From Nitrospirota bacterium (lineage in GTDB: Bacteria > Nitrospirota > Thermodesulfovibrionia > Thermodesulfovibrionales > JdFR-88), in NCBI GenBank assembly GCA_021813405.1, contig JAKAKS010000001.1:1-34912 (forward strand): 34,912 bases of DNA. The letters are read 5' to 3'. This document shows positions 8,042 to 15,563 of the stretch, in pieces. Every line of letters begins with the position of its first letter. Positions within the stretch are counted from its first letter, which is position 1. Below the pieces are notes generated by a model that was not told where the DNA came from, ran no database searches, and saw only the letters and a program-made list of their open reading frames with translations. The position numbers and the translations under genes were made by a program.

Positions 8042-8824
8042 TTATGAATATGTAAGCTGGAGGCGCATGGCGGAAGATGCAAAACCCGTCTTTTCGTCTG
8101 CCTCTATCATCAACCCGCATAAAAGCGCAGGAGGGCCGGGCAGTTCAAACCGTACAGGCATCTGGTGAAGAAACTTATCGATTATCTGCTCCTTCTTCAC
8201 ACCGATAACTGATTCTGCCGGTCCTGTCATCCCGGCATCCGTAATGTACGCCGTGCCGCCCGGAAGAACTTTTTCGTCTGCGGTCTGAACGTGCGTATGC
8301 GTACCTATAACCGCGGTTGCTTTGCCGTCAAGGAACCAGCCCATCGCAACCTTCTCTGATGTGGCCTCCGCATGAAAGTCCACCACTATCAGAGGCGTTT
8401 GTTCCTTCAGCCGTTTGATTTCTTCTTCTGCGGCGCGGAAAGGGCAGTCTATGGGGGTCATGAAGACTCGCCCCTGAAGGTTCATTACGGCAACGCTTAT
8501 ACCACCAGGCAGCGGAACCACAACACTGCCGCGCCCCGGAACCCCCGGCGGGAAATTAAAGGGACGCAGAAGCCTGTCCTGTTTTGTTATCAGCGGGATA
8601 ATATCTTTTTTGTCCCATATGTGATTGCCGCCCGTGATAACGTTTATGCCAAGGGAAAACAGCTCGCGGGCCGTCTCTTCGTTGATGCCGAAGCCACCGG
8701 CTGCATTCTCTCCGTTTGCGATAACGAAGTCCGGCTTGTTCTTCTCCCTGATTTTTGGCAGGAGGGCCTTGACCGCATTCCGGCCCGTCCTGCCAACGAT
8801 ATCGCCAATGAAAAGTATCTTCAA
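8042..8824 (-). CDS. ymdB: TIGR00282/YmdB-family metallophosphoesterase
   Basis: A 260-residue phosphodiesterase. With the TTG at 8824 as start it reads MKILFIGDIVGRTGR. This places the metal ligands at D8, E39, N40 and N67, the numbering known from Bacillus YmdB, followed by the VDFHAEATSEK and GTHTHVQTADE histidine motifs. The family hydrolyses 2',3'-cyclic nucleotides and influences RNA decay and stress physiology. A longer version from a TTG at 8851 would overlap rny by 20 bases and is less likely. It lies directly downstream of rny in the conserved rny-ymdB order, so the two are probably one transcript. Confidence 0.9.
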   Translation of the reverse strand: MKILFIGDIVGRTGRNAVKALLPKIREKNKPDFVIANGENAAGGFGINEETARELFSLGINVITGGNHIWDKKDIIPLITKQDRLLRPFNFPPGVPGRGSVVVPLPGGISVAVMNLQGRVFMTPIDCPFRAAEEEIKRLKEQTPLIVVDFHAEATSEKVAMGWFLDGKATAVIGTHTHVQTADEKVLPGGTAYITDAGMTGPAESVIGVKKEQIIDKFLHQMPVRFELPGPPALLCGLMIEADEKTGFASSAMRLQLTYS

Positions 8825-8831
8825 ACTGCAA

Positions 8832-10394
8832 TCACTTTGCGTATTCCACAAACCGGTTTTCGCGGATAACAGTTACCTTTATCTGCCCGGGGTAGGACAT
8901 CTCGGATTCTATCTTTTTGGCCAAATCCTTTGAGAGCACCCAGGAAGCTTCGTCCGTGACCTCCTCCGGCTTTACGATGATTCGCACCTCTCTGCCTGCC
9001 TGGATGGCGTAGCACTTTTCCACGCCTTTGTAGGACATAGCAAGCTCCTCCAGTTTGCCAAGTCTCTTTATATAGTTCTCTATGCTCTCGCTCCGGACGC
9101 CTGGGCGCGCGGCTGATACGGCATCCGCCGCGGCCACAAGGGCCGCCTCCACGCTGCGGGCCTCGGCATCGTGATGGGTAACAATTGCATCTATAACTTT
9201 TTCGCTTTCGCCGTATTTTTTGGCCAGGTCCGCGCCGATCTCCTGGTGCGGGCCTTCAATTTCGTGGTCCACGGCCTTGCCGATATCGTGCAGCAGGCCT
9301 GCCCTCTTGGCCAGGTTTACATCAACGCCCAGTTCGGCTGCCATCATGGAGGCGAAGTAAGCCACTTCCCTTGAGTGCTGAAGCACGTTCTGCCCGTAGG
9401 AAGTCCTGTACCTGAGCCTGCCTATGAGTTTTACCAGTTCCGGGTGTATTCCGGATAGCCCCAGGTCAAATACGGCCTTGTCGCCTTCCTCGCGTATCTT
9501 GGTCTCCACTTCCCGGCGGGCCTTGTCCACCACCTCTTCTATCCTGGCAGGGTGTATCCTGCCATCGGCAATCAGCCTTTCTATTGCAATGCGGGCCACT
9601 TCCCGGCGCACGGGGTTGAATGTGGAAAGCGTAATCATCTCCGGGGTATCGTCCACGATAAGGTCCACCCCGGTTGCCGCCTCTAGCGCCCTGATGTTTC
9701 TGCCTTCGCGGCCGATTATCCTGCCCTTCATATCGTCGCTGGGAAGGCTTACCGCAGACACCGTGGCATCAGCCACGTAATCGCCGGCGTACCTCTGGAT
9801 TGTAAGGGCTATAATCTCCCTGGACTTCTTCTCGGCAGATTCCTTCGCCTCTTCCTCAAGCCTCTTGGCCAGCTTGGCGGCCTCAAACCTGCTTTCCTCT
9901 TCCACACGCCTCAGGAGCTCCGCCTTGGCCTCCTCGGCGCCAAGCCCTGCCAGTTTCTCCAGCACTGTGACCTGCCGGGCTATGGCATCCTGAAGTTCCT
10001 TTTTCCGGGCATCCATCGTTTTTTCGGCGGCGGCCAGGTCTTTTTCCCTGCGGCTGAAATCCTGGTCCCTGCGCTCTATCTGATCGAGCTTTCTTTCGAG
10101 CGTTTCCTCCCTGTTTCTGATCCTTTTTTCAAGCTGCGCCAGTTCGCCCTTGCGCTCCTTGAACTCCTTTTCGGCCTCCGAGCGGGCCTGGAATATTATC
10201 CCTTTAGCCTCATAGCCGGCATCCTTTTTAATGCGTTCAGCGTTCTTTTTGGCCTCGTCAAGCGCCCTCTCGGTCTCTTGCTTAAGCTCTTGCCATTTTG
10301 TTTTCAAGGACAGTTTGAAAAGAAATGCAGCCACACCGCCCAGGGCCAAGCCCAGCGGGATGGCCACGAGCAGTACGTAGAGAATCTGGTTCAT
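8832..10394 (-). CDS. rny: Ribonuclease Y
   Basis: A 520-residue endoribonuclease that initiates mRNA decay. It has an N-terminal membrane anchor (residues 5-27), then a long charged coiled coil (about 30-200), a KH RNA-binding domain with [15 protein letters not shown] (about 224-290) and an HD domain with catalytic H369-D370 in LLHDIGK. The C-terminus ends [12 protein letters not shown]...[14 protein letters not shown]. Length and residue numbering match Bacillus RNase Y almost exactly. A strong GAGGAGGAGGGA ribosome site precedes the ATG. The upstream 0.5 kb contains a probable 6S RNA and a 13-bp hairpin. Confidence 0.97.
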   Translation of the reverse strand: MNQILYVLLVAIPLGLALGGVAAFLFKLSLKTKWQELKQETERALDEAKKNAERIKKDAGYEAKGIIFQARSEAEKEFKERKGELAQLEKRIRNREETLERKLDQIERRDQDFSRREKDLAAAEKTMDARKKELQDAIARQVTVLEKLAGLGAEEAKAELLRRVEEESRFEAAKLAKRLEEEAKESAEKKSREIIALTIQRYAGDYVADATVSAVSLPSDDMKGRIIGREGRNIRALEAATGVDLIVDDTPEMITLSTFNPVRREVARIAIERLIADGRIHPARIEEVVDKARREVETKIREEGDKAVFDLGLSGIHPELVKLIGRLRYRTSYGQNVLQHSREVAYFASMMAAELGVDVNLAKRAGLLHDIGKAVDHEIEGPHQEIGADLAKKYGESEKVIDAIVTHHDAEARSVEAALVAAADAVSAARPGVRSESIENYIKRLGKLEELAMSYKGVEKCYAIQAGREVRIIVKPEEVTDEASWVLSKDLAKKIESEMSYPGQIKVTVIRENRFVEYAK

Positions 10395-10484
10395 GATTCC
10401 CTCCTCCTCTATTTAATAAAGGAGAGGACTGATATGCTCAGGCAGGCTTTTTCAACTGGGACAATGCGCCAAGCGCTTTGCCCG

Positions 10485-10517
10485 CCAAACCGCGCGTAAA
10501 TTCAACGCACGGTTTGG
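10485..10517 (-). repeat. 13-bp RNA hairpin in the rny leader
   Basis: On the minus strand CCAAACCGTGCGT (10517-10505) and ACGCGCGGTTTGG (10497-10485) pair over 13 positions with a 7-base loop. The only non-Watson-Crick pair is G-U on the minus strand but C-A on the plus strand. This suggests that the minus-strand RNA is the selected structure. It sits about 90 bases upstream of the rny start. Confidence 0.5.
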
Positions 10518-10589
10518 GGACTCCATCCGAAGCGTGAGGTATACGTTATATGCCAATAACATAAATAAACTTTTCCCTCTATGCCCACG

Positions 10590-10807
10590 GCTTGTCCCCT
10601 GGCCAAGCTAAAACCCACCCTGCCGTGTAGTCGAAGGCGTTAGATCTCCATGTGACAAGTGGGCGCCCCAAAAAGGACTTCAGGCTTTCTCCACGACGGG
10701 AGACTTGCACAACGTCCCATTTATTCCGGCCCCCGAAAGATCCAACTCGGTAGATTAACATCTTTCTCCTATCACGAGCAGGGCAGGCTGTTACAGTCCA
10801 ACCCTGA
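10590..10807 (-). ncRNA. ssrS: Probable 6S RNA
   Basis: The region has its own strong promoter and no coding potential. The deduced RNA folds as a long interrupted hairpin. GCAGGGCAGG-side bases 10778-10787 pair with 10614-10623 over 10 bp, and CGTG/CACG follows. A large asymmetric bubble comes next (about 26 bases on one side, 11 on the other), then an 11-bp stem between 10736-10746 and 10639-10649, then a branched terminal arm. A closing stem, a central bubble and a terminal stem of about 200 bases is the 6S RNA plan. 6S RNA genes are often found just upstream of rny in delta-proteobacteria-like genomes. 6S RNA binds the housekeeping RNA polymerase holoenzyme in stationary phase. The exact ends are estimates. 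Confidence 0.5.
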
Positions 10808-10813
10808 TATACT

Positions 10814-10843
10814 TTTATAGCAGAACAAGCCCCGTTTTTTCAA
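10814..10843 (-). promoter_or_regulatory. Sigma70-type promoter for the probable 6S RNA
   Basis: On the minus strand TTGAAA (10843-10838), an 18-base spacer and TATAAA (10819-10814), placing the start near 10807. The flanking sequence is very AT-rich, as is usual for strong stable-RNA promoters. Confidence 0.6.
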
Positions 10844-10898
10844 TTTATTTTTTTAAATACGCATTGTTTTTAAAGCTAATTTTATGTTAATTTGTCCG

Positions 10899-11456
10899 AT
10901 GGTCAAAAATGACCGCTGGATAAAGGAAATGGCCCTGAAGGGCATGATAAGCCCGTTTGCGGAGCGCCCCGAAAAGAAGGGCGGCATATCCTTCGGCCTG
11001 AGTTCCTATGGTTACGATATGCGCCTTTCGGACGAATTCCGGATATTTAACCCGCCGGATGGGGAAATTTCCATGGTCCTGGATCCGAAAAACGTGCCTG
11101 AAGACCATTTTTCATATCATAAGGGCGAAAATTGCCTGATTCCGGCTAATTCCTTCGTTTTGGCCAAAAGCCTGGAGTATTTCAAACTGCCAAGGGACAT
11201 AATGACAATCTGCACTGGAAAATCCACATACGCCAGAAGCGGCGTAGCGGTTAATGTCACCCCTCTGGAGCCGGAGTGGGAAGGACATGTGACAATCTCC
11301 ATTTCAAACACGTCTTGCCGCCCGGTGCGGATATACGCATTCGAAGGCATCGCCCAGCTCATCTTCATGGGCGTTTGTGAACCCTGCGAGGTTTCCTACG
11401 CAGACAAATCGGGCAAGTACCAGGCACAGAAAGACATAACCCACTCAAAGACATGA
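10899..11456 (+). CDS. dcd: dCTP deaminase
   Basis: A 185-residue homotrimeric nucleotide deaminase that turns dCTP into dUTP, feeding dTMP synthesis. Diagnostic segments are SSYGYDMRL, the phosphate-binding CTGKSTYARSGV and the catalytic-Glu region TPLEPEWEGHVTISISN, ending with FEGIAQLIF. I prefer the ATG at 10899 (MVKNDRWI, the usual Dcd opening) over the ATG at 10884. Neither has a clear ribosome site. It is the first gene of a six-gene plus-strand run, and its stop overlaps the pyrF start (ATGA). Whether it is monofunctional or also cleaves dUTP cannot be decided here. Confidence 0.95.
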   Translation: MVKNDRWIKEMALKGMISPFAERPEKKGGISFGLSSYGYDMRLSDEFRIFNPPDGEISMVLDPKNVPEDHFSYHKGENCLIPANSFVLAKSLEYFKLPRDIMTICTGKSTYARSGVAVNVTPLEPEWEGHVTISISNTSCRPVRIYAFEGIAQLIFMGVCEPCEVSYADKSGKYQAQKDITHSKT

Positions 11457-12172
11457 AGCAGGCAAAAGAGCGGCTGATCCTGGCATTAGATACCCACGAA
11501 AAAGATTACGCCATTGAAATAGTGGACAGGTTTGACGGGTTTATAGACATCTTCAAGGTAGGGCTGGAGCTTTTCACATCCGCCGGGCCTTCCGTTATAG
11601 AAGAGATACACAAACGTGGCAAACGGGTATTTCTGGATCTCAAGTTTCACGACATACCAAATACCATGGCCAGGGCCGGGCAGGCAGCGGCCAGGATGGG
11701 CGTTTTCATGTTCAATGTGCATTCGTCTTCCGGCTTCGAGGCGATGAGGCGCGTTGCCGCGGACGTAGTGGAGCTTTGCCTTAAAGAAAACCTCAACAGA
11801 CCTAGAATGCTCGGCGTTACTGTGCTTACCAGCATGTCCCAGGATGAATTAAAAGAACTGGGCATCCAGCATAGCCTGAAGACCCAGGTAAAGCATCTGG
11901 CCATACTTGCGCAAAAGGCCGGGCTGGACGGGGTAGTGGCGTCTGCGCAGGAGATCGAGGCCATACGGGGGCATTGCGGGGAAAGATTCATTATCACTAC
12001 ACCTGGCATAAGGCCATCCTGGTCGCCTCCGGATGACCAGAAGAGGACTGTTACTCCGCGCAAGGCCATACACCTGGGCGCGGATTTCATAGTGCTGGGC
12101 AGGGCTGTGCTGGCCCAGCCGGACCCGGTAAAGGCACTTGAACTCATCTCGCTGGAAATAATGACCGCCTGA
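11453..12172 (+). CDS. pyrF: Orotidine 5'-phosphate decarboxylase
   Basis: A 239-residue TIM-barrel enzyme for the last step of UMP synthesis. The start is LILALDTHE, the catalytic DxKxxD motif is D62-K64-D67 in LDLKFHDIPNT, and the phosphate-binding end is TPGIRP...GADFIVLGRAV. The length is typical. The start overlaps dcd by 4 bases and pabB follows after 2 bases. It lies apart from the pyrR-carB cluster at 22.8-30.6 kb and has no PyrR leader of its own. Confidence 0.97.
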   Translation: MKQAKERLILALDTHEKDYAIEIVDRFDGFIDIFKVGLELFTSAGPSVIEEIHKRGKRVFLDLKFHDIPNTMARAGQAAARMGVFMFNVHSSSGFEAMRRVAADVVELCLKENLNRPRMLGVTVLTSMSQDELKELGIQHSLKTQVKHLAILAQKAGLDGVVASAQEIEAIRGHCGERFIITTPGIRPSWSPPDDQKRTVTPRKAIHLGADFIVLGRAVLAQPDPVKALELISLEIMTA

Positions 12173-12174
12173 CC

Positions 12175-13773
12175 ATGCCTTTAGTCTTTTCTATTCCCCG
12201 CCCCCTGCCCATAAGACCGGGCAAGGACGAATTCTTAAAGATGGTTTCATCGGGAACGGCAGGGGCGGCAGGCCCGGTTTACGCTGAAATCCCTTTCATA
12301 AGCCCTCATCTGTTATATCCGTTGTTTTCAGGCACCGGCAGTATTCTGCTGGAAAGTGCAGGAGGAGGGATTCCGCGGACGGCCAGCTCCCGGACAAAGC
12401 CCCGGAACCAGATAAACAGATACTCTTTTCTGTGTTTTGAGCCTTACGCCTCTTTCAAGTTGCAGAGTGGGCTGGTGGAAGTGGCCTCGCACGGCAGGAA
12501 GTCCGTTGCCACCAAGAAGGACCCTCTTTCCAGGTTGAAGGAGTTTTTGGACGCATACCCCCAGAAACCATCACCGGAACTGCCTCCGTTTCAAGGCGGG
12601 GCGGCGGGACTGCTGTCCTACGGGTTTGTAAACTATCTGGAAAAACTCTCCGCGGCAAGGCCGCCTGAACCACCGGAGATTCCGGACGCCATCTTTTATT
12701 TATACGACCAGCTGATTGCATTTGATCATGAACTTCAAAAGGCCTGGATCATATGCTGCCCGGCGGCCAGGGAAACAAGGCTTGGTTATAACCCGCTGAA
12801 CGGAAATTTCCAGTGGGAAAAAAGCTACCACGAGGCATGCGGGGCCATAAATTCGATTGCGGACAAACTCTGCGCCGCCAATCCGGGCAATTCCGCAAAA
12901 ACAGGAGTCCGTGCTCCGGCAGGGGAACTGAAAATGGAACACGCAACCAGCAGGAAAGATTATGTTGCGATGGTAACCAGGGCCAAGCAGTATATAGCCG
13001 CCGGGGACATCTTTCAGGCAAACCTGTCACTCAGGCTTCAGGCAGGCATGGGCGGCGCCGGGGCATGGGAAATCTATTCAGTGCTGCGGGCCGTGAACCC
13101 GGCCCCGTTTGCATGCTTCATGGATTTCGGCGGGTTCCAGATAGCCAGTTCCTCGCCCGAGAGGCTGGTACTGTTAAGAGACGGATTTGTGTGCACGCGG
13201 CCAATAGCCGGAACACGGCCGCGCGGCACAGACATGCCCCAGGATGATCTGATGAAATCCGAACTGCTGCTGTCTGAAAAAGAGCGCGCGGAGCACATAA
13301 TGCTGATAGACCTGGAAAGAAACGACATTGGCAGGGTCTCCATCTACGGTTCTGTTGAAGTGGACGAGCTCATGACGGTGGAATACTATTCCCACGTGAT
13401 GCATATAGTTTCAAACATAGTTGGAAAACTTGCCCCCGGCAAAACGGCCTTCGACTGCATAAAAGCGGCATTCCCGGGCGGAACGATAACCGGCGTGCCG
13501 AAGGTGCGCTGTATGGAGATAATTAACGAACTGGAGCCTGTGGCCAGAGGCGTATATACAGGGTCTGCCGGGTATATAGGCTTTAACGGCCGGATGGACC
13601 TGAACATCCTTATAAGGACCTTCCTCTTAAAAGATGGCATTGCGTATGTCCAGGCCGGGGCGGGCATAGTGGCCGACTCCGCCCCCGAAAAGGAGTACGA
13701 GGAGAGCCTGAAAAAGGCGGAGGCCCTGCTGGTGACTTTGGATATGGTCTGGAACAAGCCGGATTTTATATAA
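12175..13773 (+). CDS. pabB: Aminodeoxychorismate synthase component I
   Basis: A 532-residue chorismate-utilising enzyme. The catalytic domain shows GDIFQANLSLRL, PFACFMDFGGFQIASSSPERL, RPIAGTRPRG, HIMLIDLERNDIGRV and FPGGTITGVPKVRCMEIINELEP. The FPGG.ITG.PK and MDLNILIRT forms are PabB-like, whereas TrpE usually has FPAGT.SGAPK. It makes 4-amino-4-deoxychorismate for folate with a glutaminase partner that is not visible here. The LLES segment near residue 60 resembles the tryptophan-binding motif of TrpE, so anthranilate synthase is the alternative. No trp or other folate gene is adjacent. The binding-protein gene follows 6 bases later. Confidence 0.85.
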   Translation: MPLVFSIPRPLPIRPGKDEFLKMVSSGTAGAAGPVYAEIPFISPHLLYPLFSGTGSILLESAGGGIPRTASSRTKPRNQINRYSFLCFEPYASFKLQSGLVEVASHGRKSVATKKDPLSRLKEFLDAYPQKPSPELPPFQGGAAGLLSYGFVNYLEKLSAARPPEPPEIPDAIFYLYDQLIAFDHELQKAWIICCPAARETRLGYNPLNGNFQWEKSYHEACGAINSIADKLCAANPGNSAKTGVRAPAGELKMEHATSRKDYVAMVTRAKQYIAAGDIFQANLSLRLQAGMGGAGAWEIYSVLRAVNPAPFACFMDFGGFQIASSSPERLVLLRDGFVCTRPIAGTRPRGTDMPQDDLMKSELLLSEKERAEHIMLIDLERNDIGRVSIYGSVEVDELMTVEYYSHVMHIVSNIVGKLAPGKTAFDCIKAAFPGGTITGVPKVRCMEIINELEPVARGVYTGSAGYIGFNGRMDLNILIRTFLLKDGIAYVQAGAGIVADSAPEKEYEESLKKAEALLVTLDMVWNKPDFI

Positions 13774-13779
13774 TAGCGA

Positions 13780-14694
13780 ATGTTCAAACCTGGCCGTTTG
13801 CTGGTTTTAACGATCGTGTTCATGGCCGTTTCCGCAGGCTATGCCAGTGCCGCAACAGTTGGCGTGATACTGACCAATGGCATGCGGTATTACGAGGACA
13901 TAAACAGGCATTTGATAAAAGACGTCCAGTCCAGGCGCCCCGGCGTAAGTTTTGTGATTGAAAAGTCCTATCCCGATAAGAAATCCTGGAGCAATGCCGC
14001 CGGAAGCCTTATCTCTTCAGGCGTAAGCGCCATAATAACTTACGGCGCCTCGGCTACGCAGGCGGCCATAAACCAGCATCCGGGCGTTCCGGTTATATAC
14101 GCCGGGGTATATGCCCCAACCGCGTATTTACTGAAGTCCAAAAATGTGGCCGGCGTAAAAAACAGCCTGCCGGTTGCAAGCCTGATGCGGTATTTAAAGG
14201 AAATAGTGCACTCCGGCAAAATGGGGATAATATACAACAGCCGTGAGGCGGACTCCCTGGCCCAGTTCAACGAGATCGCCCCCATAGCGCAGGAATACGG
14301 GATAAAGCCCGCCGGGCTGAACCTGCAAAACGCGCCTGATGCCACAGCGCTGCTGGCCGGAACACAATTCAATTCACTCTTTATAACCGGCTGCTCCACG
14401 GCAGGCCCGGTTTACCTGAAAATTCTCATGATGATGAAGGAAAGAAACATCCCTGTTGTATCGCTTGTTTATGACAGGCGCGGGCAGCCGCTGATCAACC
14501 TGTACGGAAACCCTGAGGACCAGGCCCGGCTTGCATCAGGCCTTCTGATTGCAGCCTTGAAGCGGGGCTATCATAAGGGCAAGTCTGAGGATTCCAAAAA
14601 ATATTTCCTCATTTACGATTTCAGGGAATCGGCCTCGATGGGGCTGAGAACATCTATGGAACTTGTAACGGATGCAACAAAGGTAATATATTGA
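13780..14694 (+). CDS. Periplasmic substrate-binding protein, ABC_sub_bind type
   Basis: A 304-residue protein with a signal peptide (cleavage likely after YASA, residue 24) and a bilobed type I binding fold. It has VGVILTNGMRYYEDI, then IITYGASATQAAINQHPGVPVIYAGVY and IPVVSLVYDRRGQPLINLYGNPEDQ. This is the PF04392-like family of orphan periplasmic binding proteins, some of which bind aromatic amino acids. No permease or ATPase gene is nearby. Instead it overlaps by 4 bases a PhnD-like binding protein, which overlaps a sensor kinase. A role in ligand sensing for the kinase is a reasonable inference. The ligand is unknown. Confidence 0.85.
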   Translation: MFKPGRLLVLTIVFMAVSAGYASAATVGVILTNGMRYYEDINRHLIKDVQSRRPGVSFVIEKSYPDKKSWSNAAGSLISSGVSAIITYGASATQAAINQHPGVPVIYAGVYAPTAYLLKSKNVAGVKNSLPVASLMRYLKEIVHSGKMGIIYNSREADSLAQFNEIAPIAQEYGIKPAGLNLQNAPDATALLAGTQFNSLFITGCSTAGPVYLKILMMMKERNIPVVSLVYDRRGQPLINLYGNPEDQARLASGLLIAALKRGYHKGKSEDSKKYFLIYDFRESASMGLRTSMELVTDATKVIY

Positions 14695-15563
14695 AACGCC
14701 TTTCCGCCGTTTTTTTCATTACGCTGTTTCTTTTTGCCGGGCGCGCATCGGCGCAGGGGCCTGTACTGCTGATAGGGCTGATTCCCGAGCAAAATCTATT
14801 CCATCAGGTTGAAAATAATAAACTGCTTGCCGAATATATAAAGGAGAGGACCGGCATCAAGGTGCAGTTCACCATTCTCAGCCGTTATGGGGACATAGTA
14901 GACCGGTTCGCATCCAGACACATGGACGGCGCTTTTTTTGGCGCTTTTACAGGATATCTGGCCACGGCCAAACTGGGCATAAAGCCTTTTATGCGGCCGC
15001 TTGCCGGCCGGAAGCCTCTTGTTTCAAAAAGCCTCATCATAATAAGGAAAGACAGTGGCATTAACAACCTCAGCCAGTTAAGGGGCAGGAAGGCCGTGTT
15101 CGTGGACAAGGCAAGCATGGGGTTTATTTATATGCTCTACAAGCTCCATTTGCGGGAGAACGGTATGGGCAGTTTCTTTAAAAATTACTATTTCAGCGGC
15201 AATCACAAATTCTCCATTTACGATGTAGTGGACGGCAGGGCCGGGGTGGCGGTTGTCAAAGACCGGTTTTTAGACAAATTACTGGCCATGGACCCCGTTG
15301 TGTCCGGGAATATAAAGATAATGTCCAGCTCCGGCGAACTTCCGGACGAGATCCTGTGTCTAAGAAGCGATATCCCGCCCGCAATAAAGGCAGAGCTTGA
15401 ATTCGCGCTTGAAGAGATCGGGCAATACCCAAGCGGCCGGAAAGCGCTGGCCGCCCTGGGTTATTCCGGCTTCACCCAGGCAGGGCCCTCAGTTTTCGCC
15501 CCTGTAGGCAAGCTCCTCCATGAGGCCGGGATAAACATCCGCACTTACAAATATTCCAGATGA
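14691..15563 (+). CDS. PhnD-like phosphate/phosphonate-type periplasmic binding protein
   Basis: A 290-residue protein with a signal peptide (about 21 residues, ending ASAQ). It has the PhnD family pattern: LLIGLIPEQNLFHQVENNKLLAEYIKE, given only to residue 51, then DGAFFGAFTGYLA and VFVDKASMGFIYMLYKL. PhnD domains bind phosphonates and related anions in transport, but also act as the sensing part of kinases such as TtrS. It starts with TTG inside the preceding TTGA stop and its own stop overlaps the kinase start (ATGA). The lack of transporter genes and this coupling argue for a sensory role. Confidence 0.85.
   Translation: MKRLSAVFFITLFLFAGRASAQGPVLLIGLIPEQNLFHQVENNKLLAEYIKERTGIKVQFTILSRYGDIVDRFASRHMDGAFFGAFTGYLATAKLGIKPFMRPLAGRKPLVSKSLIIIRKDSGINNLSQLRGRKAVFVDKASMGFIYMLYKLHLRENGMGSFFKNYYFSGNHKFSIYDVVDGRAGVAVVKDRFLDKLLAMDPVVSGNIKIMSSSGELPDEILCLRSDIPPAIKAELEFALEEIGQYPSGRKALAALGYSGFTQAGPSVFAPVGKLLHEAGINIRTYKYSR

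Noticed and set aside
10579-10761. 60-codon minus-strand frame inside the probable 6S RNA
   Set aside because: There is no ribosome site, and long-range base pairing plus a strong promoter just upstream explain the region better as RNA.
10590-10807. tmRNA or SRP RNA
   Set aside because: The tRNA-like ends of tmRNA and the GGAAGGAAGC-type SRP loop are both absent.
12175-13773. Anthranilate synthase component I (TrpE)
   Set aside because: The FPGGTITGVPK and MDLNILIRT segments fit PabB better, and no trp genes are adjacent. It remains the main alternative.
13780-15563. A phosphonate or amino-acid ABC transporter operon
   Set aside because: No permease or ATPase gene is adjacent on either side; the next gene is a kinase.
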